Source of the DNA: Candidatus Accumulibacter necessarius
Lineage (GTDB): Bacteria > Pseudomonadota > Gammaproteobacteria > Burkholderiales > Rhodocyclaceae
Direction of reading: 5' to 3'
NCBI GenBank assembly: GCA_017302435.1
Contig: JAFLDL010000001.1
Coordinates: 167,848-231,847 of the forward strand
DNA length: 64,000 nucleotides
The translations under genes were made by a program, and so were the position numbers. The notes below the pieces were generated by a model that saw nothing but the letters and a program-made list of their open reading frames with translations, ran no database searches and was not told the origin of the DNA. Shown here in pieces: positions 18,684 to 29,363 of this stretch (position 1 is the first letter of the stretch; every line of letters starts with the position of its first letter).

Positions 18684-20930
18684 ATGAGAAAGAATGGTCT
18701 TTGCAGCTGCCTGTTGGCTGCTTTGGTGATGGTGGCGAGTGCCGGCCCGGCCTCCGGGCTAGAGTTTGGAAGTAGCGAAGAAACCCGCTACGGCGCCCAT
18801 TTCGGTGCCGACAAATGGGTCGATTTTGTCGTTTACGCACCAGAGGCAACGGCGGTAGACCTCCTGCTGTACAGTGATCCGCGAGCACGGGCGCCGAAGC
18901 ATCGGGTGCGCATGACCCGTTCGGGCGACGACTGGAAAGTCCGGGTACGCGGGGCAAACGTCGGTCACGGTCTGTTCTACATGTATCAGGCCAGCGGCAT
19001 GCGCGTGGTCTCACCTGAACGGCCGTACGGCCCCTTGTTCAACCCCGCCTATGTGCTCAATGACCCCTATGCTTATCGCACCGACAACGTCAGGTACGAT
19101 GCGTTTTTCAATAGCGTTCCCTTTGCCGACAGGCAGGCTTCAGTCTATGCCGGCGGAGGCAAGAGTGCCGTTTACGACCATTCCCGGGACCGCTTTCCGG
19201 GGCACGTGAAGATTGCGCCCGAGGATCTCATCGTTTACGAGCTTCACGTCCAGGACTACACGGCGACGCTCGCAAAACTGCCTACCAATCAGCGCGGTAC
19301 CTATCTCGGCCTTACCCGCAGTGGCCTCAGGACTCCCGGAGGCCTTGCCGCCGGAATCGACCACTTGGTTGAACTGGGGGTGAACGCGGTGGAACTGATG
19401 CCGGTGATGGAATACGACGAGCAGACCGGCAACGAGAACGGACGCCTCAACCACTGGGGCTACATGACGACAAATTTTTTTGCGCCTGAAGCACGCTATG
19501 CCGCTCGCCCTGGTCGCCAGGTGGTGGAGTTCAAACAGCTGATCCGGGCTTTGCATGACAGAGGTATCGCCGTTTTCATGGACGTGGTCTATAACCACAC
19601 GGGTGAACAGGGCCCCTGGGTGGCCGACGGCCGCCTGGCGGCCAAGTGCTTCAACCTGATGTGCTTGGCCGCCGATCGGGTGTACCGGGGGACGCCGGAT
19701 AAACGCCATTATCTGAACAACACGGGTACCGGTAACGACCTCGATTTCTCCGGTCGCGAACGCTTCAGCAAGCAACTGGTCAGGGATTCGCTGGCTCTGT
19801 GGCATGAGGTATACGGGATCGATGGTTTCCGCTTTGACCTGGCGCGAATCCTTGCCGAGGGTTCGGACGACGCTGCCGACTGGGTCGACAACGATCCGCG
19901 CTATGCGGCTGCGCACCTTCATGCAGAGCCCTGGGACATGGGGGGCCAGTGGTGGGACTTCATGGACAGCAGCGGCTGGGGTGCCGACAACAATCGCTGG
20001 GCCAAATGGTTGGGTCGCTACCGCGACAAGGTCCGCCGCTTCTCGCAGTCCGCACTGAAGAACCCGGGCGCCTTCAAGCAACTCATCGAAGGCTACGGGT
20101 CGGTGAGCGATGGCGAGGGGCCTGCCGCTTCGAGCCGGCCATGGCGCTCGATCAATCTGGTTGCCGTTCATGACGGCTATACCCTGCGCGACTGTACCTG
20201 GTTCAACGACTCCGATGGTTCGCAGAATTGCTGGGACAGCAACCAGGACGAGGAAGAGCGGCGCAAGCGGCAAAAGCTGCTGCTCGGCGTGCTGCTGACC
20301 TCACAGGGGGTGCCGGTCATTCTGCAGGGAGACGAGTTCGGCCAGACCAAGGCCGGCGCATCGTCACAGGAGGGGGCGCGCAACAGTTACAACTATGAGT
20401 CCAGCACGGGGGACCTGGCAGTCAACCGGGTGAACTGGGTCGACTGGCGTCTCAAGGACGGCGACAACAGCGCGTCGCCTATGGGTCCGCGCTACGGTAC
20501 CGAACTCTTCGAATGGACACGCGGATTGATCACGCTGCGCAAACAATGGAGCCATTTCCGCCGCAGTGAGTTCGCGCACTACGTTTCAGCAGCCCCTGAC
20601 GATCGTTCGGGTCCGATCAATGATGGCCGCTATACCTATACGTGGGAGGGGCCCGCCAGTGGCGAACCGTCGCAACTGGCCGTGGTCTGGTGGGGCAAGG
20701 CAGGCGAGCCTGACCTGATGGTCGTCTATAACGAGCGCTGGGAGCCCTTCACGGTGAATAACCTGGCTGACTGGTCGCAGGGCAACTGGAGAATCCTTGC
20801 GCGTTCCTGGCTCGGGGCCGGACAGGATCTGTGTCGCCCGGAGAATTGGCAGAAGTCTTGCCCGGAAGCGGGCGACCTCATTACAGTCGCTGGTCGTTCG
20901 TTGGCGATCCTGATCAGCGACAATAACTGA
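18684..20930 (+). CDS. Secreted isoamylase-type glycogen debranching enzyme (GH13)
   Basis: Hydrolyses alpha-1,6 branches of glycogen-like glucans. The 748-residue protein has a signal peptide (MRKNGLCSCLLAALVMVASAG), an N-terminal CBM48-like domain, and a GH13 barrel. The four conserved regions are seen: DVVYNHT, GFRFDLA (nucleophile Asp), LHAEPWD (acid Glu) and VAVHDGYTL (transition-state Asp). The pattern resembles Pseudomonas isoamylase more than cytoplasmic GlgX. The ATG at 18684 has a GGGAGGTGG site upstream. The signal peptide implies a periplasmic or extracellular site, unusual for an enzyme of storage glycogen. It follows motB by 125 bases and is probably a separate unit. Confidence 0.9.
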   Translation: MRKNGLCSCLLAALVMVASAGPASGLEFGSSEETRYGAHFGADKWVDFVVYAPEATAVDLLLYSDPRARAPKHRVRMTRSGDDWKVRVRGANVGHGLFYMYQASGMRVVSPERPYGPLFNPAYVLNDPYAYRTDNVRYDAFFNSVPFADRQASVYAGGGKSAVYDHSRDRFPGHVKIAPEDLIVYELHVQDYTATLAKLPTNQRGTYLGLTRSGLRTPGGLAAGIDHLVELGVNAVELMPVMEYDEQTGNENGRLNHWGYMTTNFFAPEARYAARPGRQVVEFKQLIRALHDRGIAVFMDVVYNHTGEQGPWVADGRLAAKCFNLMCLAADRVYRGTPDKRHYLNNTGTGNDLDFSGRERFSKQLVRDSLALWHEVYGIDGFRFDLARILAEGSDDAADWVDNDPRYAAAHLHAEPWDMGGQWWDFMDSSGWGADNNRWAKWLGRYRDKVRRFSQSALKNPGAFKQLIEGYGSVSDGEGPAASSRPWRSINLVAVHDGYTLRDCTWFNDSDGSQNCWDSNQDEEERRKRQKLLLGVLLTSQGVPVILQGDEFGQTKAGASSQEGARNSYNYESSTGDLAVNRVNWVDWRLKDGDNSASPMGPRYGTELFEWTRGLITLRKQWSHFRRSEFAHYVSAAPDDRSGPINDGRYTYTWEGPASGEPSQLAVVWWGKAGEPDLMVVYNERWEPFTVNNLADWSQGNWRILARSWLGAGQDLCRPENWQKSCPEAGDLITVAGRSLAILISDNN

Positions 20931-20996
20931 TCGGGCTACCGGAAGTACCTCTCTGGCCCCTGATGCCGGCAGGCGCCGGACGACCAATGACCGGAA

Positions 20997-21022
20997 CCTG
21001 GCTGCCATGTCGGGCAGCCAGG
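20997..21022. terminator. Bidirectional hairpin between isoamylase and GST genes
   Basis: A 10-bp perfect stem (CCTGGCTGCC / GGCAGCCAGG) with a six-base loop lies between two convergent genes. There is no long T-run, so it may be a weak or Rho-assisted terminator. Confidence 0.5.
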
Positions 21023-21037
21023 TCGAAAATCAGCCAA

Positions 21038-21646
21038 TCACCCCTGCGGCACGGTGTCCACGAAGGCCGGTCGCTGCATCACCTTGTTGTAAAGGCGAGC
21101 GAGGTTGGGGTGCTTGACCTGCCAGTCGATCTCGGGAAAACGGAAAACAAGATAGCCGAGGGCGCAACCGACGGTCACATCGGCGAGCGAGAAATGGGTG
21201 CCCATGCACCAGCTATGGTCGCCAAGTTCGCCCGACATGAACCCCAGACTGCGGATGATCTTGTCTTCCTGGCGGGCGACCCAGTCGAGACTCTGTTGGG
21301 CGGCAGGCCGCTTTCTCTCCAGGAAGACCAGTGCGGCAGCGTCGCAGACGCCGTCTGCCAGTGCTTCCCAACGCTTGACTTCGCAGCGTTCACGATTTGC
21401 GCCGGGCATCAGCTTGTTATTCGGGGCAACATTGTCCAGGTACTCGACGATTACCCGTGAATCGAACAGAACGGTGTCGTCGTCGAGGATCAATACCGGG
21501 ATTTTGCCCAGTGGATTGACGTTGGCAACCTGGTTCTCCGGTGTCCATGGAGAGTCGAGCTCGAAATCGTAATCGATCTTCTTCTCGGCCAGAACGACCC
21601 GAGCCTTGCGTACGTAGGGGCTGGTCAATGATCCGATAAGCTTCAT
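21038..21646 (-). CDS. Glutathione S-transferase family protein
   Basis: The 202-residue protein has the thioredoxin-fold GST N-domain (MKLIGSLTSPYVRKARVVLAEKK, with the Ser-Pro-Tyr active-site start, and the cis-Pro/glutathione motif GKIPVLILDDDTVLFDS). The all-alpha C-domain carries the N-capping motif FSLADVTVG. It resembles the GST genes commonly found divergent from purB in betaproteobacteria. The ATG at 21646 is chosen over upstream in-frame ATGs because it starts at the domain and has AGGAAG before it. Its substrate is unknown. Confidence 0.9.
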   Translation of the reverse strand: MKLIGSLTSPYVRKARVVLAEKKIDYDFELDSPWTPENQVANVNPLGKIPVLILDDDTVLFDSRVIVEYLDNVAPNNKLMPGANRERCEVKRWEALADGVCDAAALVFLERKRPAAQQSLDWVARQEDKIIRSLGFMSGELGDHSWCMGTHFSLADVTVGCALGYLVFRFPEIDWQVKHPNLARLYNKVMQRPAFVDTVPQG

Positions 21647-21729
21647 TCGCTTCCTGTCTTTAGCCATGTGCGCCAGATTATAGCATCGCGGTTGAAACCC
21701 GCTTACGGGCATCTCTCACAGACAGGTAG

Positions 21730-23135
<1,406 letters not shown>

Positions 23136-23136
<1 letters not shown>

Positions 23137-23471
23137 TGAGTGGTCCAGAAACTGTTCGCGAAGCAGACGAGCCGCTGGCAACTGGTACGGCGTCATCGAA
23201 GACGATGGTCTGTCCGAGTTGTGAGCGCCTGTTGCCGGTTGGCTCACCTTACTGCCCGCATTGCTGTGGGGACGACGGGCGACGGGGAGCCATCGGCCGC
23301 GGCGCCATGTTCGGCTGGGTTTTCGGGTTCCTGGCGGGAGGCCTGGCGAGCGCTGCCTGGTCTTCTTTCGTTGGCCCCGAACAGGCGGGCTGGACAGCGG
23401 TGATGACCACCACGTTCACTTGCGCAGTCGTCGGTATGGTCGTCGGGATGGTCGTCAGTCGAAAGGGGTGA
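23136..23471 (+). CDS. Small zinc-ribbon membrane protein, unknown function
   Basis: The 111-residue protein is coupled to purB by a TGATG overlap. After about 24 polar residues there is a zinc-ribbon knuckle pair (CPSCERLLPVGSPYCPHC), then two hydrophobic helices (about residues 57-78 and 87-107) rich in glycine and small residues. This is a tail-anchored membrane zinc-ribbon layout; I do not recognise the family. The frame continues past the stop into a separate DUF2322-like remnant. Confidence 0.65.
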
Positions 23472-23480
23472 GGCGGGGCG

Positions 23481-23651
23481 AAATTTGCCGAAAACCTGAA
23501 GAAGCTGCCGGGAATCGCGCACCTCGCTGCACTCCGGCTGCTAGACGTCGACGGCGAAGTGCTGGCCACGATCGAAAACAAGGCCGGCAGTCAGGGCCCT
23601 CTGGCGGTGTACAATCATCTGGCACAAATGCGATCTGTGTGCAGTCGGTAG
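23481..23651 (+). pseudogene. DUF2322 gene remnant lacking start and C-terminus
   Basis: The translation begins KFAENLKKLPGIAHLAAL, continues through LLDVDGEVLATIENKAG and ends near QGPLAVYNHLAQM before a stop. From memory this is the N-terminal half of the roughly 100-residue DUF2322 family, whose members start M-K-F. Here the codon before KFAEN is GCG rather than ATG. The frame is closed just upstream by the stop of the preceding gene, and the C-terminal half is absent. So it looks like a decayed gene. Use of a distant non-standard start is unlikely, as none lies in frame. Confidence 0.5.
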
Positions 23652-23723
23652 CCGTTGGCTGAAAGCAGCCAAAAGTGGAGAAGTGGTTTTCCGATTTTGT
23701 CGTCAACCTGAATGGAGAAAAAA

Positions 23724-24179
23724 ATGAAGAAGGTCGTTGCCGCCCTGGTACTCACCGGTGTTGCCGGAGGGCTTTTCGCCCAGCAGAGCTTGAAGCCCGA
23801 AGAAATGATCAAGTTCCGCAAGGCCGGCTACAGCTTCATGGCGTGGAACATGGGCAAGATCAAGGCCAACCTTGAAGGGACCTATAACAAGGAGCAGGTC
23901 ATTGCGGCGGCAAACGTGGTTGCGGCGACGGCCAACTCGGGCATGGGCGCGCTTTTCGCGGTGGGCACCGAAAAGGACGTCGGTGGTCAGGCCACGCGTG
24001 TCAAGCCCGAGTTCTTCAAGGAGCAGGATAAGGTCAGGGAACTGGCGATGGCTTATATCAAGGAAGCCAACGAGTTGCAGAAGGTGGCCGCCACTGGCGA
24101 CGCTGCGGCTGTCAAGGTGCAGTTTGGCAAGACTGGCGAGAGCTGCAAGGCCTGCCACGACAAGTACCGCAAGGATTGA
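23724..24179 (+). CDS. cycP: Cytochrome c' (periplasmic monohaem cytochrome)
   Basis: A periplasmic four-helix-bundle cytochrome with one haem bound near the C-terminus. The 151-residue precursor has a signal peptide (MKKVVAALVLTGVAGGLFAQ) and the cytochrome c' pattern KPEEMIKFRKAGYSFMAWNMGKI. The haem site is CKACHDKYRKD at the very end. The family binds NO or CO and is linked to nitric oxide protection. A GGAG site sits about 10 bases before the ATG at 23724; an ATG four codons earlier is less well placed. A cytochrome b561-type gene faces it from downstream. Confidence 0.92.
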   Translation: MKKVVAALVLTGVAGGLFAQQSLKPEEMIKFRKAGYSFMAWNMGKIKANLEGTYNKEQVIAAANVVAATANSGMGALFAVGTEKDVGGQATRVKPEFFKEQDKVRELAMAYIKEANELQKVAATGDAAAVKVQFGKTGESCKACHDKYRKD

Positions 24180-24213
24180 TCGCGATCTGCGCGGGGTAGG
24201 CCTGCGCAGAACC

Positions 24214-24235
24214 GAGGCTGCCCGCAGGCAGCCTC
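24214..24235. terminator. Bidirectional hairpin between cycP and the cytochrome b561 gene
   Basis: A 9-bp perfect stem (GAGGCTGCC / GGCAGCCTC) with a CGCA loop lies between convergent genes. No T-run follows on either strand. Confidence 0.5.
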
Positions 24236-24248
24236 CAGGCGTTGATGC

Positions 24249-24941
24249 TTACCACGCTGGCGCCGAGACGGGTGCCGGGGGAGCTGTCGGCAGCCAGGCG
24301 CCGGAAGCGGCATAGACCGCAGCCAGAGCAACCAGCAAGGCGATGACGAAGGCGATCGGGCCGCCGCCGGTCGCCGAGGTGCCTTGGCCCGGCTCGACAT
24401 CCTGCCAGCCGGTGAGCATCGGCTTGAGAAGATTGTTCTTCCTGATGCGGATGTAAAAGAAGATCGCCGCCAGGTGCAGAACGACGAGGGCGATCAGCGC
24501 ATTGACCGACAGCTTGTGCAGGCCGGTCAGTCGGTCGCTCAAGTCCTTTCCGATCAGATCGTGAAGCGGACCGCGGAAAGCGATATCGTCGTTGCCGAAC
24601 AGGCCACTGGCGACCTGGAAGGCAAGCAGGCCCAGCAGGCTAAAGACCGAGAGGGCGCCGAGCGGATTGTGCCCGACACCTCGCCACTGGCCGCGCAGAT
24701 AGGCAAGAACTGACGCCGGCGTCGGGAAGAAGCTGGCAAAGCGGGCATAGGTCGAGCCGACAATCCCCCAGACCAGGCGAAAAGTCAACAGCCCGAGAAT
24801 GGCCAGGCCGAATTTCCCGTGCCAGTCCATCGCATTACCCCCGATCTTGCCGCTGATGAAGGAGGTAAGCACCAGGATGACCAACAACCAGTGAAAAAGG
24901 CGTGTCGGCAGGTCCCAAAGCCGAATGCGCTGCCTGTTCAT
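24249..24941 (-). CDS. Cytochrome b561 family di-haem membrane protein
   Basis: The 230-residue protein has four to five membrane helices. The typical N-terminal motif is RLWDLPTRLFHWLLV, and later haem-ligand histidines occur in DWHGKFG, LTGLHKLSVNA and LVVLHLAAIFFY. Family members pass electrons from quinols to periplasmic cytochromes. The neighbouring cytochrome c' faces it, which fits a shared redox role but is not proof. The ATG at 24941 has GAAGGAAAG before it; a longer start at 24998 would abut secF. Confidence 0.88.
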   Translation of the reverse strand: MNRQRIRLWDLPTRLFHWLLVILVLTSFISGKIGGNAMDWHGKFGLAILGLLTFRLVWGIVGSTYARFASFFPTPASVLAYLRGQWRGVGHNPLGALSVFSLLGLLAFQVASGLFGNDDIAFRGPLHDLIGKDLSDRLTGLHKLSVNALIALVVLHLAAIFFYIRIRKNNLLKPMLTGWQDVEPGQGTSATGGGPIAFVIALLVALAAVYAASGAWLPTAPPAPVSAPAW

Positions 24942-24998
24942 GGGCTTTCCTTCGGCAGGATCAATTCCAGCCTGACGGCTGACGTTCGCCGGGTTCAT

Positions 24999-25943
24999 CT
25001 AGACGACCGCGCCATCCTCGTTGGCACCTTCGATCTGCTTCTTCGGGCGGATGAACTGCTCGCGCGAAACGCCGAGCCACATGACCAGCGGACTGGCCAC
25101 CAGTACCGAGGAGTAGATGCCGAAGCAGATACCGATGGTCAGTGCCAGCGAAAAGTAGTACAGCGTTTCACCACCGAAGACCAGCATCGACAGAACCATC
25201 ATCTGCGTTGATCCGTGCGTGATGATGGTGCGCGAAATGGTGCTGGTGATCGCGTGGTCGAGTACCTGTGGCGTCGTCAGGCCGCGGACCTTCCGGAACG
25301 TCTCGCGCACGCGGTCGAAGACCACAACCGACTCGTTGACCGAGTAACCAAGAACGGCCAACACCGCAGCCAGCACGGAGAGCGAGAACTCCCACTGGAA
25401 GAAGGCGAAGAAGCCGAGGATGATGATCACGTCGTGCAGGTTGGCGATGATCGCCGAAACGGAAAAGCGCCACTCGAAGCGAAAGGCCAGGTAAACGACG
25501 ATGCCGACGACAACCAGCAGTAGGGCCAGGGCCCCGTTCTCCGCCAGTTCCCTGCCCACCTGGGGGCCAACGAATTCCACCCGGCGCAGCGTGGCGCCCG
25601 GAGCTTCGGCATCGAGGGCCTGCATCACCGACTCACCGATCCTGGCGGTGTTCTGCTCGGCTTTGAGGGGCAAACGGATCAGGACGTCCTGGCTGGAGCC
25701 GAAATTCTGTACCGAGAAGTCGCTGTAGCCGGCCTTGCCGAGGCTCTCGCGGACTTTTTCCAGATTGGCTGCCTGCGCGTAGTTGATCTCGATCAGCGTG
25801 CCGCCGGTGAACTCGACCGAGAGGTGCAAACCGCGGCTGAAGAGGAAAAACACCGCCAGCAGGAAAGTGAGCAGCGAGATGACGTTGAACACCACGGCAT
25901 GGCGCATGAAGGGGATGTCTTTTCTGATGCGGAAGAATTCCAT
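24999..25943 (-). CDS. secF: Protein translocase subunit SecF
   Basis: Inner-membrane partner of SecD; the pair uses proton-motive force to help Sec-exported proteins leave the channel. The 314-residue protein has six membrane helices, the first at about residues 18-37. The periplasmic domain carries VEFTGGTLIEI, and the second half has the RND-like motif LGYSVNESVVVFDRVRE. It follows secD by 12 bases. Confidence 0.97.
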   Translation of the reverse strand: MEFFRIRKDIPFMRHAVVFNVISLLTFLLAVFFLFSRGLHLSVEFTGGTLIEINYAQAANLEKVRESLGKAGYSDFSVQNFGSSQDVLIRLPLKAEQNTARIGESVMQALDAEAPGATLRRVEFVGPQVGRELAENGALALLLVVVGIVVYLAFRFEWRFSVSAIIANLHDVIIILGFFAFFQWEFSLSVLAAVLAVLGYSVNESVVVFDRVRETFRKVRGLTTPQVLDHAITSTISRTIITHGSTQMMVLSMLVFGGETLYYFSLALTIGICFGIYSSVLVASPLVMWLGVSREQFIRPKKQIEGANEDGAVV

Positions 25944-25955
25944 CTTCGTGCTTCC

Positions 25956-27833
25956 CTATTTGATTTCCGCAGCGCCGACGTTAGCCGGCTTCCAGACCTG
26001 ACCGATGGCCAGCGACTCGACTTTGCGGCGACGGCCGTAGATCAGGTTGATCATGGCGCGCGAAACAACCACGGCCGAGAACAGGGAGGTCAGAATCCCC
26101 AGACAGTGCACGACCGCGAAGCCACGTACGGGGCCTGAGCCAAAAATCAGCAGGGCAATGCCGGCAATCAACGTCGTGATGTTGGAATCGAGAATCGTGC
26201 CAAACGCGCGCTCGTAACCGGTGTGGATGGCCGCCTGCGGCGAAGAGCCATTGCGCAGTTCCTCGCGGATGCGCTCGTTGATCAGGACGTTGGCGTCGAT
26301 CGCCATACCCAGCGTCAGTGCGATGGCGGCGATTCCTGGCAGGGTCAATGTCGCCTGTAGCAAGGAGAGCAGGGCAACCAGGAAGAGCAGATTGGACGCC
26401 AGGGCAATGACCGAGACCAGACCGAAGAGCTGGTAGTAGGCGATCATGAAGACGGCAATCGCGGCAAAGCCCCACATCGTCGACTGGAATCCCTTCTGGA
26501 TGTTGTCCGCGCCGAGACTGGGGCCAATCGTGCGTTCCTCGATGATCTCCATCGGCGCGGCCAGCGAACCAGCGCGCAGCAGTAGTGCCGTGTCGTTGGC
26601 CTCCATCGTGCTCATGCGGCCGGAGATCTGGACGCGACCGCCGCCGATCTCCGCGCGTATGACGGGCGCGGTAACAACCTCGCCCTTGCCCTTCTCGATC
26701 AGCACAATGGCCATGCGTTTGCCGACGTTGTCGCGCGTGACGTCCTTGAAAATGCGCGCACCGGCCGAATCGAGGGTGAGATGCACAGCGGGTTCATTGG
26801 TCTGGTTGTCGAAGCCCGGTTGCGCGTCAGTCAGTCGGTCGCCGGTCAGCACCACCTGCTTCTTGACCAGCAGTGGCATCCCACCGCGTTCGACATAGAG
26901 TTCGGTACCGAAAGGCACCTGACCGGCCTGGGCCGCTTCGAGGGCGCCGGCGGTTTCCTCGACCATGCGGATTTCCAGCGTTGCGGTACGGCCGAGTATG
27001 TCCTTGGCCTTGGCCGTGTCCTGCACACCGGGCAACTGGACGACGATGCGGTCGGCGCCCTGCTGGGCAATCACCGGTTCGGCAACGCCGAGTTCGTTGA
27101 TCCGATTGTTCAAGGTCGTCATGTTCTGCTTGATTGCGAACTCCTGGATGCGCTTGATCGCCTCGGGCTTGAGCGTGGCGACCAGTCGGAGGTCGTCGCC
27201 TTCTCCCTGGTCGACCAGGAGCAGGTCGGACTGGCTGTCTTCCAATACCACTCGGGCCTTGTTACGTGTCTCGTTGTCGCGGAAGCGAATGACCACCCGG
27301 TCGCCTTCACGGGTAATGCCGGCGTGCCGGACCGTCTTGTCGCGCAACAGACTACGCAGGTCGCCGCTTATCGAGTCCAGGCGCTTGGTCAGTGCCCCCT
27401 TCATGTCCACCTGGAGCAGGAAATGTACCCCGCCGCGCAGATCGAGGCCGAGATACATCGGCAGGGCATGCAGACTGGTCAGCCATCGCGGTGAGCTCGA
27501 CAGCAGGTTGAGTGCAACGACGTACTGCGGGTCGCCTGCGTCGGGGTTGAATTGCTTTTCCAGCAGATCCTTTGCCTGCAACTGGCTGTCCGTGGTTTGC
27601 AGGCGAACCTTGACACCGTTGCTGTCAAGGAAGATGCCGTTGCTCTCGATCCCTGCCGTCTGCAGGACCCTGGCCACGCGTTCTCGCGTCTTCTCATCGA
27701 TCTTCAGCGTCGCCTTGGCACTGGAAACCTGCACCGCTGGCGATTCGCCAAAGAAGTTCGGCAGTGTATAGACCAGGCCGAACAGCAGGGCAAGGGCGAC
27801 GATAACGTACTTCCAGAGCGGGTAACGATTCAT
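25956..27833 (-). CDS. secD: Protein translocase subunit SecD
   Basis: The 625-residue SecD protein begins MNRYPLWKYVIVALALLFG and has the periplasmic P1 domain (YLGLDLRGGVHFLLQVDM). Its C-terminal membrane bundle carries LTLGMAIDANVLINERIREEL and the FGSGPVRGFAV region. It lies between yajC and secF as in most proteobacteria. Confidence 0.98.
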   Translation of the reverse strand: MNRYPLWKYVIVALALLFGLVYTLPNFFGESPAVQVSSAKATLKIDEKTRERVARVLQTAGIESNGIFLDSNGVKVRLQTTDSQLQAKDLLEKQFNPDAGDPQYVVALNLLSSSPRWLTSLHALPMYLGLDLRGGVHFLLQVDMKGALTKRLDSISGDLRSLLRDKTVRHAGITREGDRVVIRFRDNETRNKARVVLEDSQSDLLLVDQGEGDDLRLVATLKPEAIKRIQEFAIKQNMTTLNNRINELGVAEPVIAQQGADRIVVQLPGVQDTAKAKDILGRTATLEIRMVEETAGALEAAQAGQVPFGTELYVERGGMPLLVKKQVVLTGDRLTDAQPGFDNQTNEPAVHLTLDSAGARIFKDVTRDNVGKRMAIVLIEKGKGEVVTAPVIRAEIGGGRVQISGRMSTMEANDTALLLRAGSLAAPMEIIEERTIGPSLGADNIQKGFQSTMWGFAAIAVFMIAYYQLFGLVSVIALASNLLFLVALLSLLQATLTLPGIAAIALTLGMAIDANVLINERIREELRNGSSPQAAIHTGYERAFGTILDSNITTLIAGIALLIFGSGPVRGFAVVHCLGILTSLFSAVVVSRAMINLIYGRRRKVESLAIGQVWKPANVGAAEIK

Positions 27834-27891
27834 GGATGCTTGCGGGCAGATGGCGCGGGTGCTGCTGGCAGGCAGGCCACCCGGCAGGTGG

Positions 27892-28221
27892 TTAGAGTGC
27901 TTTCAGTGTGCCTTTGGGAAGAAGCACGGTGACTGCCTGCTTCTGCACCTGGATTTCGACGGTATCGGCGACTTCGAGGCTGATGAAGTTGTCGCTGACC
28001 CGGGTAATGCGACCGGCAACACCGCCCCCGGTGACCACTTCGTCTCCCTTGGCGAGGGCTTCAATCAGTGCTTTGTGTTCCTTCGCGCGCTTCATTTGCG
28101 GCCGAATCATCAGGAAGTAGAGGACAACGAACATCAGAATGATCGGCAGCAACTGCATGAAGCCACCCATCGGGTCGGCAGCGGCGGCGGCTTGTTGGGC
28201 GTGGGCGGTGCTGATCAGCAC
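27892..28221 (-). CDS. yajC: Preprotein translocase accessory subunit YajC
   Basis: The 109-residue single-span protein belongs to the SecDF-YajC complex. The helix lies at about residues 20-38, followed by FLMIRPQMKRAKEHKALIEAL and the conserved GDEVVTGGGVAGRI. In most relatives tgt lies just upstream; here tgt is 13.8 kb away with the ethylmalonyl-CoA genes in between. Confidence 0.97.
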   Translation of the reverse strand: MLISTAHAQQAAAAADPMGGFMQLLPIILMFVVLYFLMIRPQMKRAKEHKALIEALAKGDEVVTGGGVAGRITRVSDNFISLEVADTVEIQVQKQAVTVLLPKGTLKAL

Positions 28222-28269
28222 ATCGGTCTCCTAAGGCAGAAGGTTGGAAATAAGCCGGCGATTGTACCA

Positions 28270-28404
28270 CTAGCGCCTGGACTCCTGAGTACGGACGCTG
28301 TCGAGGGAAGCGACCTGTTGCCGAAGGGTGCCGGCAGCAATCGCGAACCAGCACCAGCCGCGAGCAGTCCAGTAGCCATCGATCAGGCCGTTGGGCAGGT
28401 TCAT
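28270..28404 (-). CDS. Possible 44-residue protein between etfA and yajC
   Basis: An ATG with GGGAGG about 10 bases upstream opens a 44-codon frame (MNLPNGLIDGYW... ending QESRR) with a central hydrophobic, tryptophan-containing segment. Codon use resembles the neighbouring genes. It lies 25 bases after etfA and ends just before TACAAT (minus strand, 28266-28261), a possible yajC -10. I recognise no family. It could be a real miniprotein, a decayed gene end, or chance. Confidence 0.3.
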   Translation of the reverse strand: MNLPNGLIDGYWTARGWCWFAIAAGTLRQQVASLDSVRTQESRR

Positions 28405-28428
28405 GCGGCCTGGCCTCCCTGGCGCGGC

Positions 28429-29361
28429 TCAGCCGAGTTCCGCCTGCAGCGCCGGCAGGACTTCGAAGAGGTCGCCGACCAGGCCATAATCGGCGACCTG
28501 GAAGATCGGTGCTTCGGCGTCCTTGTTGATCGCGACGATCACCTTGCTGTCCTTCATCCCGGCCAGGTGCTGTATGGCACCCGAAATGCCGACCGCGATA
28601 TAGAGCTGCGGCGCGACGATCTTGCCCGTCTGGCCGACCTGGTAGTCATTCGATACGTAACCGGCATCCACCGCCGCACGCGAGGCGCCCAGGGCGGCCC
28701 CGAGTCTGTCGGCCAGCGGTTCGAGCAAGCGGTGAAAGTTCTCGCCGTTGCCCATGCCGCGACCACCCGACACGATCACCTTGGCAGCGGTCAGCTCCGG
28801 TCGTTCCGACTTGCTCAGTTCGCGACCAACGAGCTTGTTCTGGGCGAGATCGGGGCCGGCGCTCAGGTTCTCGATGCGCGCGCTACCCCCGTCGCCGGCG
28901 GCTTCGAAGGCCGTCGCCCGTACCGTGATGACCTTGACCGGGTCGGCCGACTGCACGGTGGCGACGACGTTGCCGGCGTAGATCGGGCGGACGAAGGTGT
29001 CGGCGGATTCGACGCCGATGATCTCGGAGATCTGCGCCACATCGAGCAGCGCGGCCACGCGCGGCATGAAGTTCTTGCCGCAGGTCGTCGCCGCCGCCAG
29101 CAGGTGAGTATGGCTTGCCGCATTGGCTACCACCAGCGCCGCCAGGTTCTCGGGTGACTGATCGGCGTAGTGCGGCGCGTCAGCGACCAGCACCTTGCTC
29201 ACGCCGGCCAGCCCTGCCGCGGCATCGGCGGCCGCGGCACAGGCGCTGCCGGCAACCAGCAGGTGAATCTCGCCCCCGATTTTCGTCGCCGCGGTGACGG
29301 CGTTGCGTGTCGCCGCCTTGATCGAGGTATGGTCGTGTTCAGCAATGACGAGAATGGCCAT
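28429..29361 (-). CDS. etfA: Electron transfer flavoprotein alpha subunit
   Basis: FAD-binding subunit of ETF, which takes electrons from acyl-CoA dehydrogenases and passes them to ETF:quinone oxidoreductase. The 310-residue protein has the N-terminal ETF domain ([10 protein letters not shown]...) and the C-terminal FAD domain with [10 protein letters not shown] and the signature [20 protein letters not shown]. It is 2 bases after etfB. Its position beside the methylsuccinyl-CoA dehydrogenase operon suggests it serves that enzyme. Confidence 0.97.
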   Translation of the reverse strand: MAILVIAEHDHTSIKAATRNAVTAATKIGGEIHLLVAGSACAAAADAAAGLAGVSKVLVADAPHYADQSPENLAALVVANAASHTHLLAAATTCGKNFMPRVAALLDVAQISEIIGVESADTFVRPIYAGNVVATVQSADPVKVITVRATAFEAAGDGGSARIENLSAGPDLAQNKLVGRELSKSERPELTAAKVIVSGGRGMGNGENFHRLLEPLADRLGAALGASRAAVDAGYVSNDYQVGQTGKIVAPQLYIAVGISGAIQHLAGMKDSKVIVAINKDAEAPIFQVADYGLVGDLFEVLPALQAELG

Positions 29362-29363
29362 GG

